A DNA stretch of 64,000 nt from Paenibacillus peoriae (GTDB taxonomy: Bacteria; Bacillota; Bacilli; Paenibacillales; Paenibacillaceae), in the NCBI RefSeq assembly GCF_022531965.1, contig NZ_CP092831.1:3171001-3235000 (forward strand). Reading direction: 5' to 3'. Below are positions 8,277-17,659 of the stretch, piece after piece (position 1 is the first letter of the stretch; each line of letters opens with the position of its first letter). The translations under genes were made by a program, and so were the position numbers. Under the pieces are notes generated by a model that was not told the origin of the DNA, made no database searches, and worked only from the letters and a program-made list of their open reading frames with translations.

Positions 8277-8302
8277 GAGCCTTCCTTAAATGGAGGGCTT
8301 TT
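8277..8302 (+). terminator. Hairpin terminator
   Basis: AGCCTTCC and GGAGGGCT pair (one G-U) around TTAAAT and are followed by TTTT, downstream of the frameshifted membrane gene. Confidence 0.6.
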
Positions 8303-8349
8303 ATATTACATACCAAATCTTATGGGTACATCCTATATGAGCAAAAACA

Positions 8350-8381
8350 AAAAAAGCCCCACCAGCCGAAACCAGCAGGGC
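8350..8381 (-). terminator. Terminator of the lysis cassette
   Basis: On the minus strand GCCCTGCTGG, loop, CTGGTGGGGC is followed by seven T residues, just past the holin gene end at 8397. Confidence 0.75.
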
Positions 8382-8396
8382 ATTAGTTTTTTAGAT

Positions 8397-8948
8397 TTAC
8401 TCCGTAATGACTGGAGTTTGTACGGAATCTACTAATGCAGAAATAGGCTCGGGTGCAGATTGAACCTGAGCGTCTGGCATTACCTCAGCCGTAGCCTGTG
8501 CCAAGAAATCATTAAGCTTTGCAGCCAGATCCGATACAGCTTCCTTAGCTGCTACTTGTGCCGCTTCCTCATTTGGCTGTGCTTCATAGCGAGTACCGCT
8601 TTTGTTTTAGCCTTATACTCCAGATATGCCTTCTCAATTGCTGCTTGTAACTCCGTAGACGATACACAATGCCCTGTTCCGTAAGCCGTAAGGATGCATA
8701 CTGTAAAGCCTCATGCATCTTATGAACCCCACCAGCATCTTTAAACGTAGTCTGAGCAAATGCAAAAGCCTCTCCTGCTACTTTATGGATTACCTCACGT
8801 TGTGCTGCCGTTGTACGCGCTTCTAGCCACACGTTAACCTTAGTCTTGAGTTTATTCAGACCTCCTAAAACAAATGCTGTAAGCACACCCGCAGCGGCTG
8901 TGACAATGGTATTTACATAGGCTGTACAGTTTCGATAATTGTTTGCAT
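8397..8948 (-). pseudogene. LLH-family phage holin, broken by frameshifts
   Basis: Pieces in several minus-strand frames line up with LLH-type holins. From ATG 8948 the frame shifts near 8915 to give AYVNTIVTAAAGVLTAFVLG with the membrane segment. The core follows (ARTTAAQREVIHKVAGEAFA, FAQTTFKDAGGVHKMHEAL). After a shift near 8660 comes ELQAAIEKAYLEYKAKTK, and after another near 8575 AQPNEEAAQVAAKEAVSDL to VQTPVITE and stop. At least three indels are needed, so the gene is dead. It is the last gene of a lysis cassette read with the endolysin and second holin. Confidence 0.65.
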
Positions 8949-8950
8949 GA

Positions 8951-9903
8951 TTACTTTTCCCCTTTCGTTTTCAACGATGCGATTTTATTTTTTGAATCCC
9001 AGGACACTACAGCACCGTATGCCGCCGCAACGGGTCTGAGCTGCACGTATGCCACTCCTTCGACCAGTTGGATAAATTGCAGCTTGGCTCCATTTAAATA
9101 AGCGACCTTGAGACTGGTGTCCCAATGACACGATAAGCCTAACACAGTAGCAAGCACACGCAGCGGAACATACGTCCTGCCACTATAGAGCAGCGTCTTC
9201 CCTACACCTGTTTGCCATTTACGACGAACGTACCGGACGTGACTGTCTCCGGCTGCTCAGGGCGCTTTGTGAAACGTTCACGCAGCTCGTCCGCCGTACC
9301 ATCATACTCATTCATATCCACGTTCCCTTTTATCCCTGCTACCTTGCCGCTGTCGCTGTATTGCCAAATATCCCAACGTTTCCACGTCACTGTGTCGCTT
9401 GGGACACGAGTATCACTGTACCGAGCTATCCATAATGGGTAACCACCCAAAGAGGCGTTAAAATTCGCTGCAAATGCATTACCTGTATAGACAATGGGCT
9501 TGCGTCCTGTAAGTCGCTCCAGTTCGAGAAGAAAAGCCAAAGCTACAGCGCTAATAAGCGTTTTGGACAGGTTACCGGGATTATTTTCATAATCCATTAC
9601 AGGCGGCAAGTCTAGCGTTTTCCCACCACCTACCTGTTCCAATACTTCGGCAAAATGCCGCGCTTCCGCTTTAGCTGCCTCAACAGTGGTGGCATCTAAA
9701 AAGTGGTATGCACCCGGCAATACCCCGACTGCTCTGGCTCCTTTTGCATTCGTGGTGAATGTAGGATCAACGTAACGTTGCCCCTGGCTGGCGTTAATAA
9801 AAGCAAAAGATATACCATCTGCCTTGACCGCCTTCCAATCAATCTTTCCTTGATAACGGGATACGTCGATCCCTCTTGCATTACGGCTGTTTCGTCGTTG
9901 CAT
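8951..9903 (-). pseudogene. GH25 endolysin with copper-amine-oxidase-like C-terminal domain, frameshifted
   Basis: Start at ATG 9903 with AAGGAG upstream. Residues 1-200 form a glycoside hydrolase family 25 (muramidase) domain: ARGIDVSRYQGKIDWKAVKA, PVMDYENNPGNLSKT with the catalytic D-x-E, and RWDIWQYSDSGKVAGIKG. After NGKQ at about 9205 a one-base shift leads to TAG. The next frame continues GKTLLYSGRTYVPLRVLAT to SWDSKNKIASLKTKGEK, a copper-amine-oxidase-N-like domain often found at the ends of Paenibacillus wall enzymes. The hydrolase domain is intact and could be made as a 233-residue protein, but the wall-binding part is cut off. It overlaps the upstream holin by 23 bases. Confidence 0.75.
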
Positions 9904-10371
9904 CCTCTTTCTCTCCTTCCTTACCACCTTTACTTTTCAAAACTTCTACGGCCTGTCGGATCACAGGCGGGATAGGAGCGCCGAGTCTGCCGCCATTCTC
10001 CAAAATGGACAGCAGTTCATTTGCCATATAAAAATAGGCGACCGCATCCCGGAAAAGGTGCGAATCGCCTAAGACTCCATTGATTAGATGAGATACAGCA
10101 ACTATTGTAAAAATAAATACCTCTCGAGCGATACCGATAAGACCAATCTTGCTTTTTAAGCCGGGTCCGGTTCCCTTCTTACCTTCTGCGCCAGCGGCAA
10201 ATAATCTGGTCACATAATCAATAATGACCAGCGCGAGCAACACCCCCAATACTATATACAATCCTTTAAGTATTTTTCTTTCCGGTGTGCTGGCTGTGAA
10301 GCAATGACAGCAGAAATGACTAACAGTCAATTCTTCAACTGGTCTTGTTAGATCCAGTTGTATATATCCAT
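9881..10371 (-). pseudogene. TcdE-type phage holin with decayed N-terminus
   Basis: From about residue 22 the product reads LYIVLGVLLALVIIDYVTRL, then GLKSKIGLIGIAREVFIFTI, NGVLGDSHLFRDAVAYFYMA and NELLSILENGGRLGAPIPPV, the pattern of the holin_4/TcdE family, which makes membrane holes for the endolysin. An open frame exists from 10330 but its first 20 residues do not look like a holin. A plausible ATG with MDIYNWI at 10371 is separated by at least one indel. The C-terminal charged tail overlaps the endolysin start. Confidence 0.6.
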
Positions 10372-10640
10372 GTTGACTTTATTTTGCCATGGGTTTCATC
10401 ACCTCCTCAAGACGCAAAATAAGCCCCTGAGTTATCAGAGACCTTCCATACTTAAATATTAAATTGGTTCTGCTGCTATAACGCTAGGTATTTTAAAAAC
10501 CTATATGTTATCAACCTAATACGAACGAGCAGGATAGTTAAATAACAGTAATCAATCTAAGGAGCATGTCGAACTACGCGAGGCTTCAGCCTAACAGGGC
10601 TACGCAGGTTGTAGTTAAATTACTATTGTGATAAACTGGA
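10372..10640. other. Gene-free stretch
   Basis: I see no coding frame of note. AGGAGGTG near 10405 (minus) precedes a six-codon ORF only. The region separates the minus-strand lysis cassette from the plus-strand resistance gene. Confidence 0.4.
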
Positions 10641-10896
10641 TGTAATTTGATGACGGGAGTTGAACGGATACATGTAGAACTTTCTTGCTTTGAGATCACG
10701 AAAAGAACGGACTCAGCGATCGGCTGTGGTCGTTTTATTCATCTCTGCAAGAAAGGTCTGCGTTTCGTTTGCGCTCCCTCTCCGGACAGTCATACGGCCC
10801 CTTGAAATGGGGCCGTATTTCCTCGTATGGATTAGAGCCGCAAGATAGCACCTTTCTTGCGGCTCTTTTTTATTTCCAAACGAAAGGATGACTGCC
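10637..10896 (+). promoter_or_regulatory. Attenuator leader of the ABC-F gene
   Basis: Three elements can be drawn. A hairpin with arms TACGGCCCC/GGGGCCGTA lies at 10793-10817. A strong terminator with arms GAGCCGCAAGA (10835-10845) and TCTTGCGGCTC (10855-10865) is followed by six T, 25 bases before the start codon. A segment GCAAGAAAGGT at 10747-10757 is a perfect complement to ACCTTTCTTGC (10850-10860), that is, to the loop and 3' arm of the terminator. Early pairing of 10747-10757 with 10850-10860 would block the terminator. Ribosome-stalling attenuators of this kind are known for ABC-F genes in Firmicutes. A possible 50-codon upstream ORF starts at ATG 10650 and ends TGA inside the first hairpin at 10802, but its binding site is weak. 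Confidence 0.75.
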
Positions 10897-12384
10897 ATGC
10901 CCGCCATTCAGGTAACCAATCTTACTTTTGCCTATCCAGGCAGCTATGACCCCATATTCGAAAATGTTCATTTTCAAATTGATACAGACTGGAAGTTGGG
11001 CTTTACGGGGCGAAACGGTCGGGGGAAAACGACATTCTTAAACCTGTTGCAGGAGAAATACGAATACAGCGGTACGATCTCCACACCAGTCGTCTTTGAT
11101 TATTTTCCGTTTCCCGTCGAGCACCCGGAGTATTTGACCTTAGACGTCGTCGAAGAGATCGTGCCAAGCTATGAGAGCTGGAAGTTGATGCGCGAACTGA
11201 ACCTGCTTAAGATTTCAGAAGACGTGTTGTACCGGCCATTCGAATCGCTGTCCCAAGGGGAACAGACGAAGGTATTGCTGGCCGTGCTATTCATCCAAGA
11301 CAATCGATTTCTGCTCATCGACGAACCGACCAATCATCTCGACTTGCACGCACGCAAGCTTGTCGCCGATTATCTGAATACGAAGCGCGGTTTTATTCTT
11401 GTTTCACACGACCGGGCTTTTCTCGACCGCTGCGTGGATCATATTCTATCGATCAACAAAACGAATATCGAAATCCAAAAAGGCAACTTCTCCAGTTGGT
11501 GGACGAACAAAACTCGCCAAGATACGTTCGAAATGGCACAAAACGAAAAGCTGTACAAAGACATACAGCGTTTATCTGCTTCTGCTAAACGTACTAGCGG
11601 CTGGTCTTTCGAGACCGAAAAATCGAAGAACGGCACACGAAACTCCGGCTCCAAGCTTGACAAGGGATACGTCGGGCATAAGGCAGCGAAAATGATGAAA
11701 CGCTCGAAATCCATCGAACAGCGGCAACACGCCGCTTTAGAGGAAAAATCGAAATTGCTCCGAAATATCGAACAGTCAGAAAGCCTTGCGATCTCTCAGC
11801 TCGTGTATCCCAAATCGGAACTGGCTATGCTGGATCACGTCACGATTTACTACGGGGAAAGAGCGGTTTGCAAGAACATTTGTCTGACGATCGAACCAGG
11901 AGATCGGATTGCAATTTCAGGTCCAAATGGTTCAGGTAAGTCTAGCTTGCTTCGCCTGCTGAACGATGAGACGCTACATTATACAGGTACGTTTCAGCGG
12001 GAGCCGCAGCTTCGCGTTTCCTATGTATCCCAGAATACTTCTCATCTGCGAGGAACGCTTTCCGATTATGCAGCAGAGCACAGAATTGACGAAAGCTTAT
12101 TTAAGGCCGTGTTACGTAAGCTAGATTTCGCCCGCATCCAGTTTGAGAAGGATATATCGGCGTTTAGCGGCGGGCAGAAGAAGAAGGTTCTAATCGCGAG
12201 AAGCCTATGTGAGGAGGCTCATCTGCATATTTGGGACGAACCGCTCAACTTTATCGACGTGATTTCCCGGATGCAAATTGAGGAGCTGTTGCTTGAGTAC
12301 ACGCCGACCATTGTATTCGTGGAACATGATCGGGAATTTCATGACCGTGTCGCCACGAAAACGATTGAACTCGGTGGAGATTAG
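10897..12384 (+). CDS. Lsa-type ABC-F ribosome-protection protein
   Basis: The ATG at 10897 follows AAAGG by nine bases; an ATG at 10888 sits on the binding site and is rejected. The 495-residue product has two ABC ATPase domains and no membrane helices. NBD1 has Walker A GRNGRGKTT near residue 40, signature SLSQGEQTK and Walker B LLIDEPTNHLD. A basic linker (about 195-285) carries ARD-like features and the motif KAAKMMKRSKSIEQR. NBD2 has GPNGSGKSS, FSGGQKKK, IWDEPLN and the switch EHDREF. The linker and the IWDEPLN(F/Y)(I/L)DV motif match the Lsa family, which displaces lincosamides, streptogramin A and pleuromutilins from the ribosome. Regulation is by the leader at 10637-10896. Substrate range is not readable from sequence. 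Confidence 0.85.
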   Translation: MPAIQVTNLTFAYPGSYDPIFENVHFQIDTDWKLGFTGRNGRGKTTFLNLLQEKYEYSGTISTPVVFDYFPFPVEHPEYLTLDVVEEIVPSYESWKLMRELNLLKISEDVLYRPFESLSQGEQTKVLLAVLFIQDNRFLLIDEPTNHLDLHARKLVADYLNTKRGFILVSHDRAFLDRCVDHILSINKTNIEIQKGNFSSWWTNKTRQDTFEMAQNEKLYKDIQRLSASAKRTSGWSFETEKSKNGTRNSGSKLDKGYVGHKAAKMMKRSKSIEQRQHAALEEKSKLLRNIEQSESLAISQLVYPKSELAMLDHVTIYYGERAVCKNICLTIEPGDRIAISGPNGSGKSSLLRLLNDETLHYTGTFQREPQLRVSYVSQNTSHLRGTLSDYAAEHRIDESLFKAVLRKLDFARIQFEKDISAFSGGQKKKVLIARSLCEEAHLHIWDEPLNFIDVISRMQIEELLLEYTPTIVFVEHDREFHDRVATKTIELGGD

Positions 12385-12498
12385 AAATTTACAAAGTGAC
12401 TTGGAGTAAGACATGATTTAAACGGCAGAAAGCTTTGCACAACAACTTTTATGAAAAGGGAAGCGATTGAACTTAAGGGACACGAGAGTTCAATAGAA

Positions 12499-12552
12499 CA
12501 TCGGCAGTCTAGGATTTTATTTTATTTTCTTATCCATGGCTGCCGATTCTTT
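12499..12552 (+). terminator. Long hairpin after the ABC-F gene
   Basis: ATCGGCAG at 12500 pairs with CTGCCGAT ending at 12547, with inner AGGAT/ATCC pairing and a TTCTTT tail. It lies about 115 bases past the stop. Confidence 0.5.
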
Positions 12553-12829
12553 CTATTGGGGGCATTCTAATAGTTATTTCACTAAGACTGAGAGCTATAT
12601 TATTCTACAGCGGGTTTTGCTTCCATAATATCGTCTCCCCTTATAAAAGAGTAAAAACCTCTCCAAACTGAAGCGACCCCTGTCAAGTGGACAGCTATCA
12701 AAAAGCAATATTTAAGTGCTCTGCCTCCCTCACGGTAGCCAACGAAAAATGACATCTGGCAAGAATATCTTTAAATGGTGATTTCCGGAGGACTTTTTTG
12801 TGCTTTAAATAACTTCGCAAGTGCTCCTC
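12553..12829. other. Stretch without a recognised gene
   Basis: No frame is supported. A short inverted repeat, CTGTC-x5-GACAG type, lies near 12687. The rest is AT-rich and looks like decayed intergenic DNA. Confidence 0.35.
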
Positions 12830-13200
12830 TTATGAGCCAGATGCTTCATTTGATTTTAATTCATTCTTTGCAACATGTATTAGAGCAGCCAACGATGTGA
12901 AAATCCACTTTTCCCGATGCCAGAGCATTTGCGCAGAAAATGATATATCCGGTAAATCCTATGGTAAAGCAACCAAATTTGTTCTCTGTGAAAGTCATCA
13001 ACAATCAATGAGGAACGAGATGCCAGCAGATGATCTGGAGATACCACCATTCGAAATGACTCATCTTTTAAAAACTCTGAATGAAGGTCTTTGGCTACAA
13101 CGAATCCATCCAATACAAAAACGACATCCGCAAGCCCTTCTCTTAGACTGTGTCTATACCGGCCAACAATTTTTGCCGTATGCCACTAAAAAAGCTTCTA
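12830..13200 (-). pseudogene. LysR-type regulator, effector-domain remnant
   Basis: The minus strand reads EAFLVAYGKNCWPV, then REGLADVVFVLDGFVVAK with DLHSEFLKDESFRMVVSPDH and WLLYHR, then, after a shift near 12970, TSLAALIHVAKNELKSNEAS and stop at 12830. This is the order of the periplasmic-binding-like effector domain of LysR regulators. The DNA-binding N-terminus is missing and two or three indels are present. Confidence 0.55.
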
Positions 13201-13321
13201 CTATTGTAAACATAGTTGAAATAAATTGATATAAAAACATCTTTTGGAAGGTGTGTACATATAAATCGTGGAATAGCAACATATTACAGTTAACCGCTAT
13301 CTAGAAGGGAACTGTATTGCT

Positions 13322-14938
13322 ATGGTTGACAAGTTAAAAAAATGGCTGTTTAAGCAGCCTTCACGATCTAAAAATGGCACGAGCTCTGAACCAGTTAATG
13401 ATAAAAAATCGACTGAGTTATCCAAGGAACTGAGTGGCACGCTTAAGGACAACGTGACCTTGCTGAAGCAGGAAATAGGACATAGCACGGATTTCATTCT
13501 TCGTTGTTTGAACGATAAACAGGGCAATCCGGTTCTCGCTGTAGGTTTTCTTCAAGGCCTGATTGATCAGCAAATTTTAACGACACTGCTGGAGGAACTT
13601 ACTGCAGGTATTCGAAATGGGGATCTCTCCGATCGTAATGTTGAAAGTTGGTTGATGGATCGTATTCCTATTGGGGGCATCACTTGCCTTAAAAATGAGA
13701 AAGCACTTATCCATGCCGTTCTTTATGGACAGGTGGTTCTCCTTGTCGAAGGCAGCACCAAGGCCTTTGCTGCTTCTATGAGCGGGGGGGCTAAAAGAGC
13801 GGTTGAGGAGCCAACATCGCAGACAGTAATTCGCGGTCCTAAAGAGGGGTTTACAGAGGATATATCCACCAATATCGCACTCCTCCGGAGAAGGATCAAA
13901 TCAACTGAACTCCACTTTGATTCTCGAATTATCGGATCATACACGCAGACGAAGGTATCGGTGGCATATATTCGAGGCATTGCAGATCCAGAGGTGGTTA
14001 AGGAAATCTCCAGACGATTAGATTCCATTAACACGGACAGTATTCTCGAAAGTGGATATATCGAGGAATTTATTCAAGATGGGGTATGGACCCCCTTTCC
14101 AACCATATATAACACTGAGCGCCCGGATACTGTAGCAGGCAGCTTGCTTGAGGGGTTAGTAGCGATATTGGTTGATGGGACTCCATTTGTATTGATTGCT
14201 CCTGTAACCTTTTTTCGGTTCATCGCATCCAGTGAAGACTACTACCAACGTTATGATCTGGCATCTTTTCTTCGAATCGTTCGAATGGCATCCTTTTTCT
14301 TGGCATTGCTATTACCCTCATTCTTTATTGCAACAACAACGTTTCACCAGGAAATGCTGCCTACAACAATGCTCATCACTTTGGCTGCGCAGAGAGAGAA
14401 TACACCATTGCCAGCCCTGCTTGAAGCAATGCTAATGGAGCTGACCTTTGAGGTTATTCGCGAAGCAGGAGTACGAATGCCGCGCGCCGTAGGGCCTGCA
14501 ATCTCTATCGTTGGGGCATTGGTTCTTGGACAAGCTGCTGTACAGGCGGGATTGGTTTCTGCAGCTATGGTGATTGTGGTTTCATTCACAGCTATCTGCA
14601 ACTTTGTACTACCTGCGATCAATATGGCGGGGGCTGTTCGTTTGCTCAGATTTGGACTCATGCTGTTAGCGGGTTTATTTGGATTATACGGCGTTTTGGC
14701 CGGCTTGGTTCCCATCCTCGTTCGATTAGTATCTGTGAATTCGTTCGGCGTTCCTTATATGATGCCGCTCGCACCTTTCTATACGAGCAATATGAAAGAC
14801 CTGTTTGTGCGTGTACCTTGGTGGAAGATGAAGAAACGGCCGAAAATGATTGGGGATGTCAATCCAGTAAGACAGGCAACGGAACAGGAATCATTTGCAG
14901 AACAAGCGGGGGAACACAGCCGAGATCCCATGGCGTAA
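13322..14938 (+). CDS. Spore germination receptor subunit A (GerA/GerKA family)
   Basis: The 538-residue product is a GerA-type A subunit, part of a germinant receptor in the inner spore membrane. A soluble N-terminal domain (about 1-280) includes DFILRCLNDKQGNPVLAVGF, DRIPIGGITCL and SYTQTKVSVAYIRGIADPEV. It is followed by about five membrane segments (near 285-310, 325-345, 385-410, 415-435, 445-470) with the family motifs REAGVRMPRAVGPAISIVGA and LPAINMAG. The tail is basic then acidic. AAGGGA lies ahead of ATG 13322. It is the first gene of an A-C-B operon with the next two genes; the gap to the C subunit is 12 bases. The germinant cannot be told from the sequence. Confidence 0.93.
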   Translation: MVDKLKKWLFKQPSRSKNGTSSEPVNDKKSTELSKELSGTLKDNVTLLKQEIGHSTDFILRCLNDKQGNPVLAVGFLQGLIDQQILTTLLEELTAGIRNGDLSDRNVESWLMDRIPIGGITCLKNEKALIHAVLYGQVVLLVEGSTKAFAASMSGGAKRAVEEPTSQTVIRGPKEGFTEDISTNIALLRRRIKSTELHFDSRIIGSYTQTKVSVAYIRGIADPEVVKEISRRLDSINTDSILESGYIEEFIQDGVWTPFPTIYNTERPDTVAGSLLEGLVAILVDGTPFVLIAPVTFFRFIASSEDYYQRYDLASFLRIVRMASFFLALLLPSFFIATTTFHQEMLPTTMLITLAAQRENTPLPALLEAMLMELTFEVIREAGVRMPRAVGPAISIVGALVLGQAAVQAGLVSAAMVIVVSFTAICNFVLPAINMAGAVRLLRFGLMLLAGLFGLYGVLAGLVPILVRLVSVNSFGVPYMMPLAPFYTSNMKDLFVRVPWWKMKKRPKMIGDVNPVRQATEQESFAEQAGEHSRDPMA

Positions 14939-14950
14939 GGAGGAACCGAT

Positions 14951-16177
14951 ATGTCCCAATTAGGCAGATTTATTTTGGCCTTGGTCATATTATTCATTTT
15001 GGCGGGTTGCTGGAACCGAGTCGAACTGAATGAGCTGTGGGTAACTGCGGCTACAGGAGTAGATATGATGGACGACGGACAGTGGATGATGTCCTATCAG
15101 ATTATTATTCCCTCCGCCCTTGCAAGTGGTACCGGAGGAGGAACGGGAGGGTCTTCTCAACCGGCATCCCATGTATTCTCAGTAAAGTCCAAAACCTATA
15201 ACCAGGCGTTATCGTACAGCAATTTAAAAACATCAAGACAAATCTACATAGCACATAATCGTGTTGTATTTATCGGTAAGAGAGCGGCTGAGAAAGGAAT
15301 GGACCGTTTAATTGATTTTTATCTTCGTAATACGGAAGCAAGGGAGATGGTAACTATGATTGTAACGGACGGCTTAGCATCCGATCTATTAAAGAAATTA
15401 CTGCCGCCTGAAAAACTTCAAGGCGTCGCCATGGCTGAATTAGTCGACAAAGAGAGTGATATTTTATCGGTGTTTCCGAAAGTTAGGGTTTATGATTTCG
15501 TATTAAGCATGAACTCGGATTCCAAATCTATTGGAGTACCGGTCGCCGAGTTGACCGGAGAAGGGGACTATCAGGATGTGAAGGAAGCAGAGAGTCTGGA
15601 TGTCTTCAAAAAAACCTCGGCCCCGCTCAAACTGGCATTGACTAAATTGGCGGTATTCCAAAAAGGAAAGCTCAAAGGGTTTCTCAACAAGGAAGAGAGT
15701 CTGGGTGTATCTTATCTGTCTCAAAAGATTAACAACAGCGAAATTTCGTTCCCATGCAGCAAACAGCCCGGTAGGGAAATGTACTCTTCCATACTAGTAA
15801 ACTCTGCTAATGTAAAGCTTACACCCAGAAAAACCAGTTCTCATTACACTATGCAGGTTGGAGTGAAAATTAATGGGACTTTAAATGAAACTACATGCAC
15901 TAAGGATATTTCCAAGACGAAGACCATACATGATCTGGAAGAAGAGATTGCAAAAGAAGTGACCAGTACGATAAATAAGGGCTGGGCTAAACTTCAGGAA
16001 CTTGGTGTAGACGCAACTGGTTTTGCTGACCGGATTCACCGGAGGTTCCCAAGGGAGTGGGGAACGGTGAAAAAAGACTGGGATCAGGAATTCAAGAAGA
16101 TAGAACTGGACATTCGAGTGGATGCACGGATTCAGCGTCCTGGCCTCCTACAGAAGCATATCGGAAGTCAAACCTAA
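14951..16177 (+). CDS. Spore germination lipoprotein subunit C (Ger(x)C family)
   Basis: AGGAGG lies eight bases ahead of ATG 14951. The 408-residue product starts with a lipoprotein signal (LVILFILAGCWNRVELNEL), with lipidated Cys at residue 20. The WNRVEL-NE-L motif right after the Cys is standard for Ger(x)C. Later motifs include YSNLKTSRQIYIAHNRVVFI, TREA-type NTEAREMV and, near the end, DATGFADRIHRRFPREW. The protein sits on the outer face of the inner spore membrane as the third receptor subunit. It is co-transcribed with the A and B genes. Confidence 0.93.
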   Translation: MSQLGRFILALVILFILAGCWNRVELNELWVTAATGVDMMDDGQWMMSYQIIIPSALASGTGGGTGGSSQPASHVFSVKSKTYNQALSYSNLKTSRQIYIAHNRVVFIGKRAAEKGMDRLIDFYLRNTEAREMVTMIVTDGLASDLLKKLLPPEKLQGVAMAELVDKESDILSVFPKVRVYDFVLSMNSDSKSIGVPVAELTGEGDYQDVKEAESLDVFKKTSAPLKLALTKLAVFQKGKLKGFLNKEESLGVSYLSQKINNSEISFPCSKQPGREMYSSILVNSANVKLTPRKTSSHYTMQVGVKINGTLNETTCTKDISKTKTIHDLEEEIAKEVTSTINKGWAKLQELGVDATGFADRIHRRFPREWGTVKKDWDQEFKKIELDIRVDARIQRPGLLQKHIGSQT

Positions 16178-16206
16178 CCCATTTTGTATAAAGGGGCTTT
16201 AAAAGT

Positions 16207-17304
16207 ATGAATAAAACCGTCACCAGGGTATCCGGGTTAGCTATCGCTTTTTCCTTGTTTCAGGTTGGCAGTACAACCTTATTCCTCTTGGGAGCTACAG
16301 CCAAGCAGGATGCATGGCTAGCCATGCTGATCGGCGCACTTGTAGGCTTCGTCTTGCTAATCATGTATTTATACATGCATAAACTTGATCCACATCGAGA
16401 TTTGTACGAGCTCCTATGCCATTATTGGGGAAAATGGATAGGTAGTCTGGGTGGTCTTCTGTTCATCAGTTACTTTGCTTATGAAGCTTCCAGGAGTGTC
16501 AGGGACATTGGTGAGCTCGGCGCATTGACATTACTTAACAGAACTCCTACCGAAGTTATTACGTTTATAGCGTTAATTGTCTGTGCCGATGTAGTGTGGT
16601 TTGGACCGAGGGTCTGGTTCCTTCTATGTCATATCTTCCTTCTTCTATTGGTTTTTGGTTATGGCATTTTATTATTGCTTACTCCTTTTACAGGACTCAT
16701 TCACTTTGAATTTTTATTTCCTGTATTGGAGAATGGTCTAACTCCCGTAGTGAAGGCTGCCATTCCCGAGATCGTGTCTTTTCCCTTCGGGCAGACGGTT
16801 CTTTTTCTTGTGCTGTTCAAGATTGTTACGGATAAACGTAAATTACAGCGGTCAATCGTCATTGTTTACTGGATCACTGCTGTGTTCCTTATTGTAATGA
16901 ATGAACTAACAATCCTGGTTTTAGGTCCGGAATGGGCAGCATCAAGCACCTATCCCTTATTTGAGGTTACACAACTAATTCAGCTACCGAAGATCGTTGA
17001 GAGAGCTGATGTCCTGTTTTCGATGATTCTATTTATTGGAATCGGAATCAAAACGGCTGGTTTTATGTTTGGTGCCGTCATTGGGCTTCAAACGATAACC
17101 CCCTTTAGATATAAGCCTGCTTTACTGTTGCTAAGTATCATCATATACGCCCTTACGTTTCTCTCCTCTAGGTTAACCGAATTTTTGTGGTTCGGTCTTC
17201 ATGTAGCCTTGGTTCGAGTTTGGCCTATCTTTCAGATTGCTCTGCCTGTCCTCCTTTTCCTGACCATGCTAATTCGGAAGAAAAAGAGAAGGACTTATAG
17301 TTAG
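16207..17304 (+). CDS. Spore germination permease-like subunit B (GerAB family)
   Basis: AAGGGG precedes ATG 16207. The 365-residue product is a ten-helix membrane protein of the APC-like GerAB group (FQVGSTTLFLLGATAKQDAW, YFAYEASRSVRDIGEL, FPFGQTVLFLVLFKIV, basic end RKKKRR). GerAB-type subunits hold the germinant-binding pocket. The gap to the C gene is 29 bases, completing an A-C-B operon. No clear terminator follows; the 3' end runs into decayed DNA. Confidence 0.92.
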   Translation: MNKTVTRVSGLAIAFSLFQVGSTTLFLLGATAKQDAWLAMLIGALVGFVLLIMYLYMHKLDPHRDLYELLCHYWGKWIGSLGGLLFISYFAYEASRSVRDIGELGALTLLNRTPTEVITFIALIVCADVVWFGPRVWFLLCHIFLLLLVFGYGILLLLTPFTGLIHFEFLFPVLENGLTPVVKAAIPEIVSFPFGQTVLFLVLFKIVTDKRKLQRSIVIVYWITAVFLIVMNELTILVLGPEWAASSTYPLFEVTQLIQLPKIVERADVLFSMILFIGIGIKTAGFMFGAVIGLQTITPFRYKPALLLLSIIIYALTFLSSRLTEFLWFGLHVALVRVWPIFQIALPVLLFLTMLIRKKKRRTYS

Positions 17305-17551
17305 CTATAGCCTTCTCAACACTGTCTAATTTCTTCTTTGTCTTAGCCACATTGGATTCTCTAATGACTAATGTTGAAGAACTTACTGATGTTTTCGACA
17401 ATTTGTCAGCAATCTTTAGCTTCATGATTCGATTGCCTTTGCTGTTTTACTATGCTGTGCCTTTACGCTTACCACTATGGCATTTTCAGAAAGAGAATTT
17501 CCATTTACCTTGAAGGTGTCTTGGTTTATCTCACCAATGGGCCATATCCCC
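17305..17551 (-). pseudogene. Fragment of an unrecognised gene near the gerA-type operon end
   Basis: The minus strand has a 66-codon frame (17225-17425) that reads KLKIADKLSKTSVSSSTLVI and AKTKKKLDSVEKAIANYKS. It looks coding but overlaps the 3' end of the germination permease by 80 bases, so its real C-terminus is probably lost. No binding site precedes it. The rest up to 17551 shows no frame. Confidence 0.25.
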
Positions 17552-17630
17552 TAGAGCCCCAAGGGGTTTCACTATTTAGTAAAGTACAGATATTGATCAC
17601 GTTCCCACTGGTGAACTTGTGTGCGATACA
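17552..17630 (-). repeat. Displaced glnA 3'-end copy, likely attachment site (distal)
   Basis: The minus strand encodes [18 protein letters not shown] and a stop, the C-terminus of glutamine synthetase, followed by a short CCCC/GGGG hairpin. It matches 27939-28018 at about 85% over 80 bases, in the same orientation. An identical block of 21 bases lies at 17587-17607 and 27975-27995. The match stops abruptly at 17630, and no other glnA sequence lies upstream. This fits the displaced target end left by an element that integrated into the 3' end of glnA. Confidence 0.65.
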
Positions 17631-17659
17631 GATACAAGTAGCTCCGGCAAATCTCCATT

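Noticed and set aside
284..10371. Frameshifts in the first 10 kb as sequencing errors
   Set aside because: Long housekeeping genes in the same window (mutS, mutL, PBP, glnA, hflX) are all intact, and the broken genes also have missing ends, which errors cannot explain. A single error at one site, for example tet(L), cannot be ruled out.
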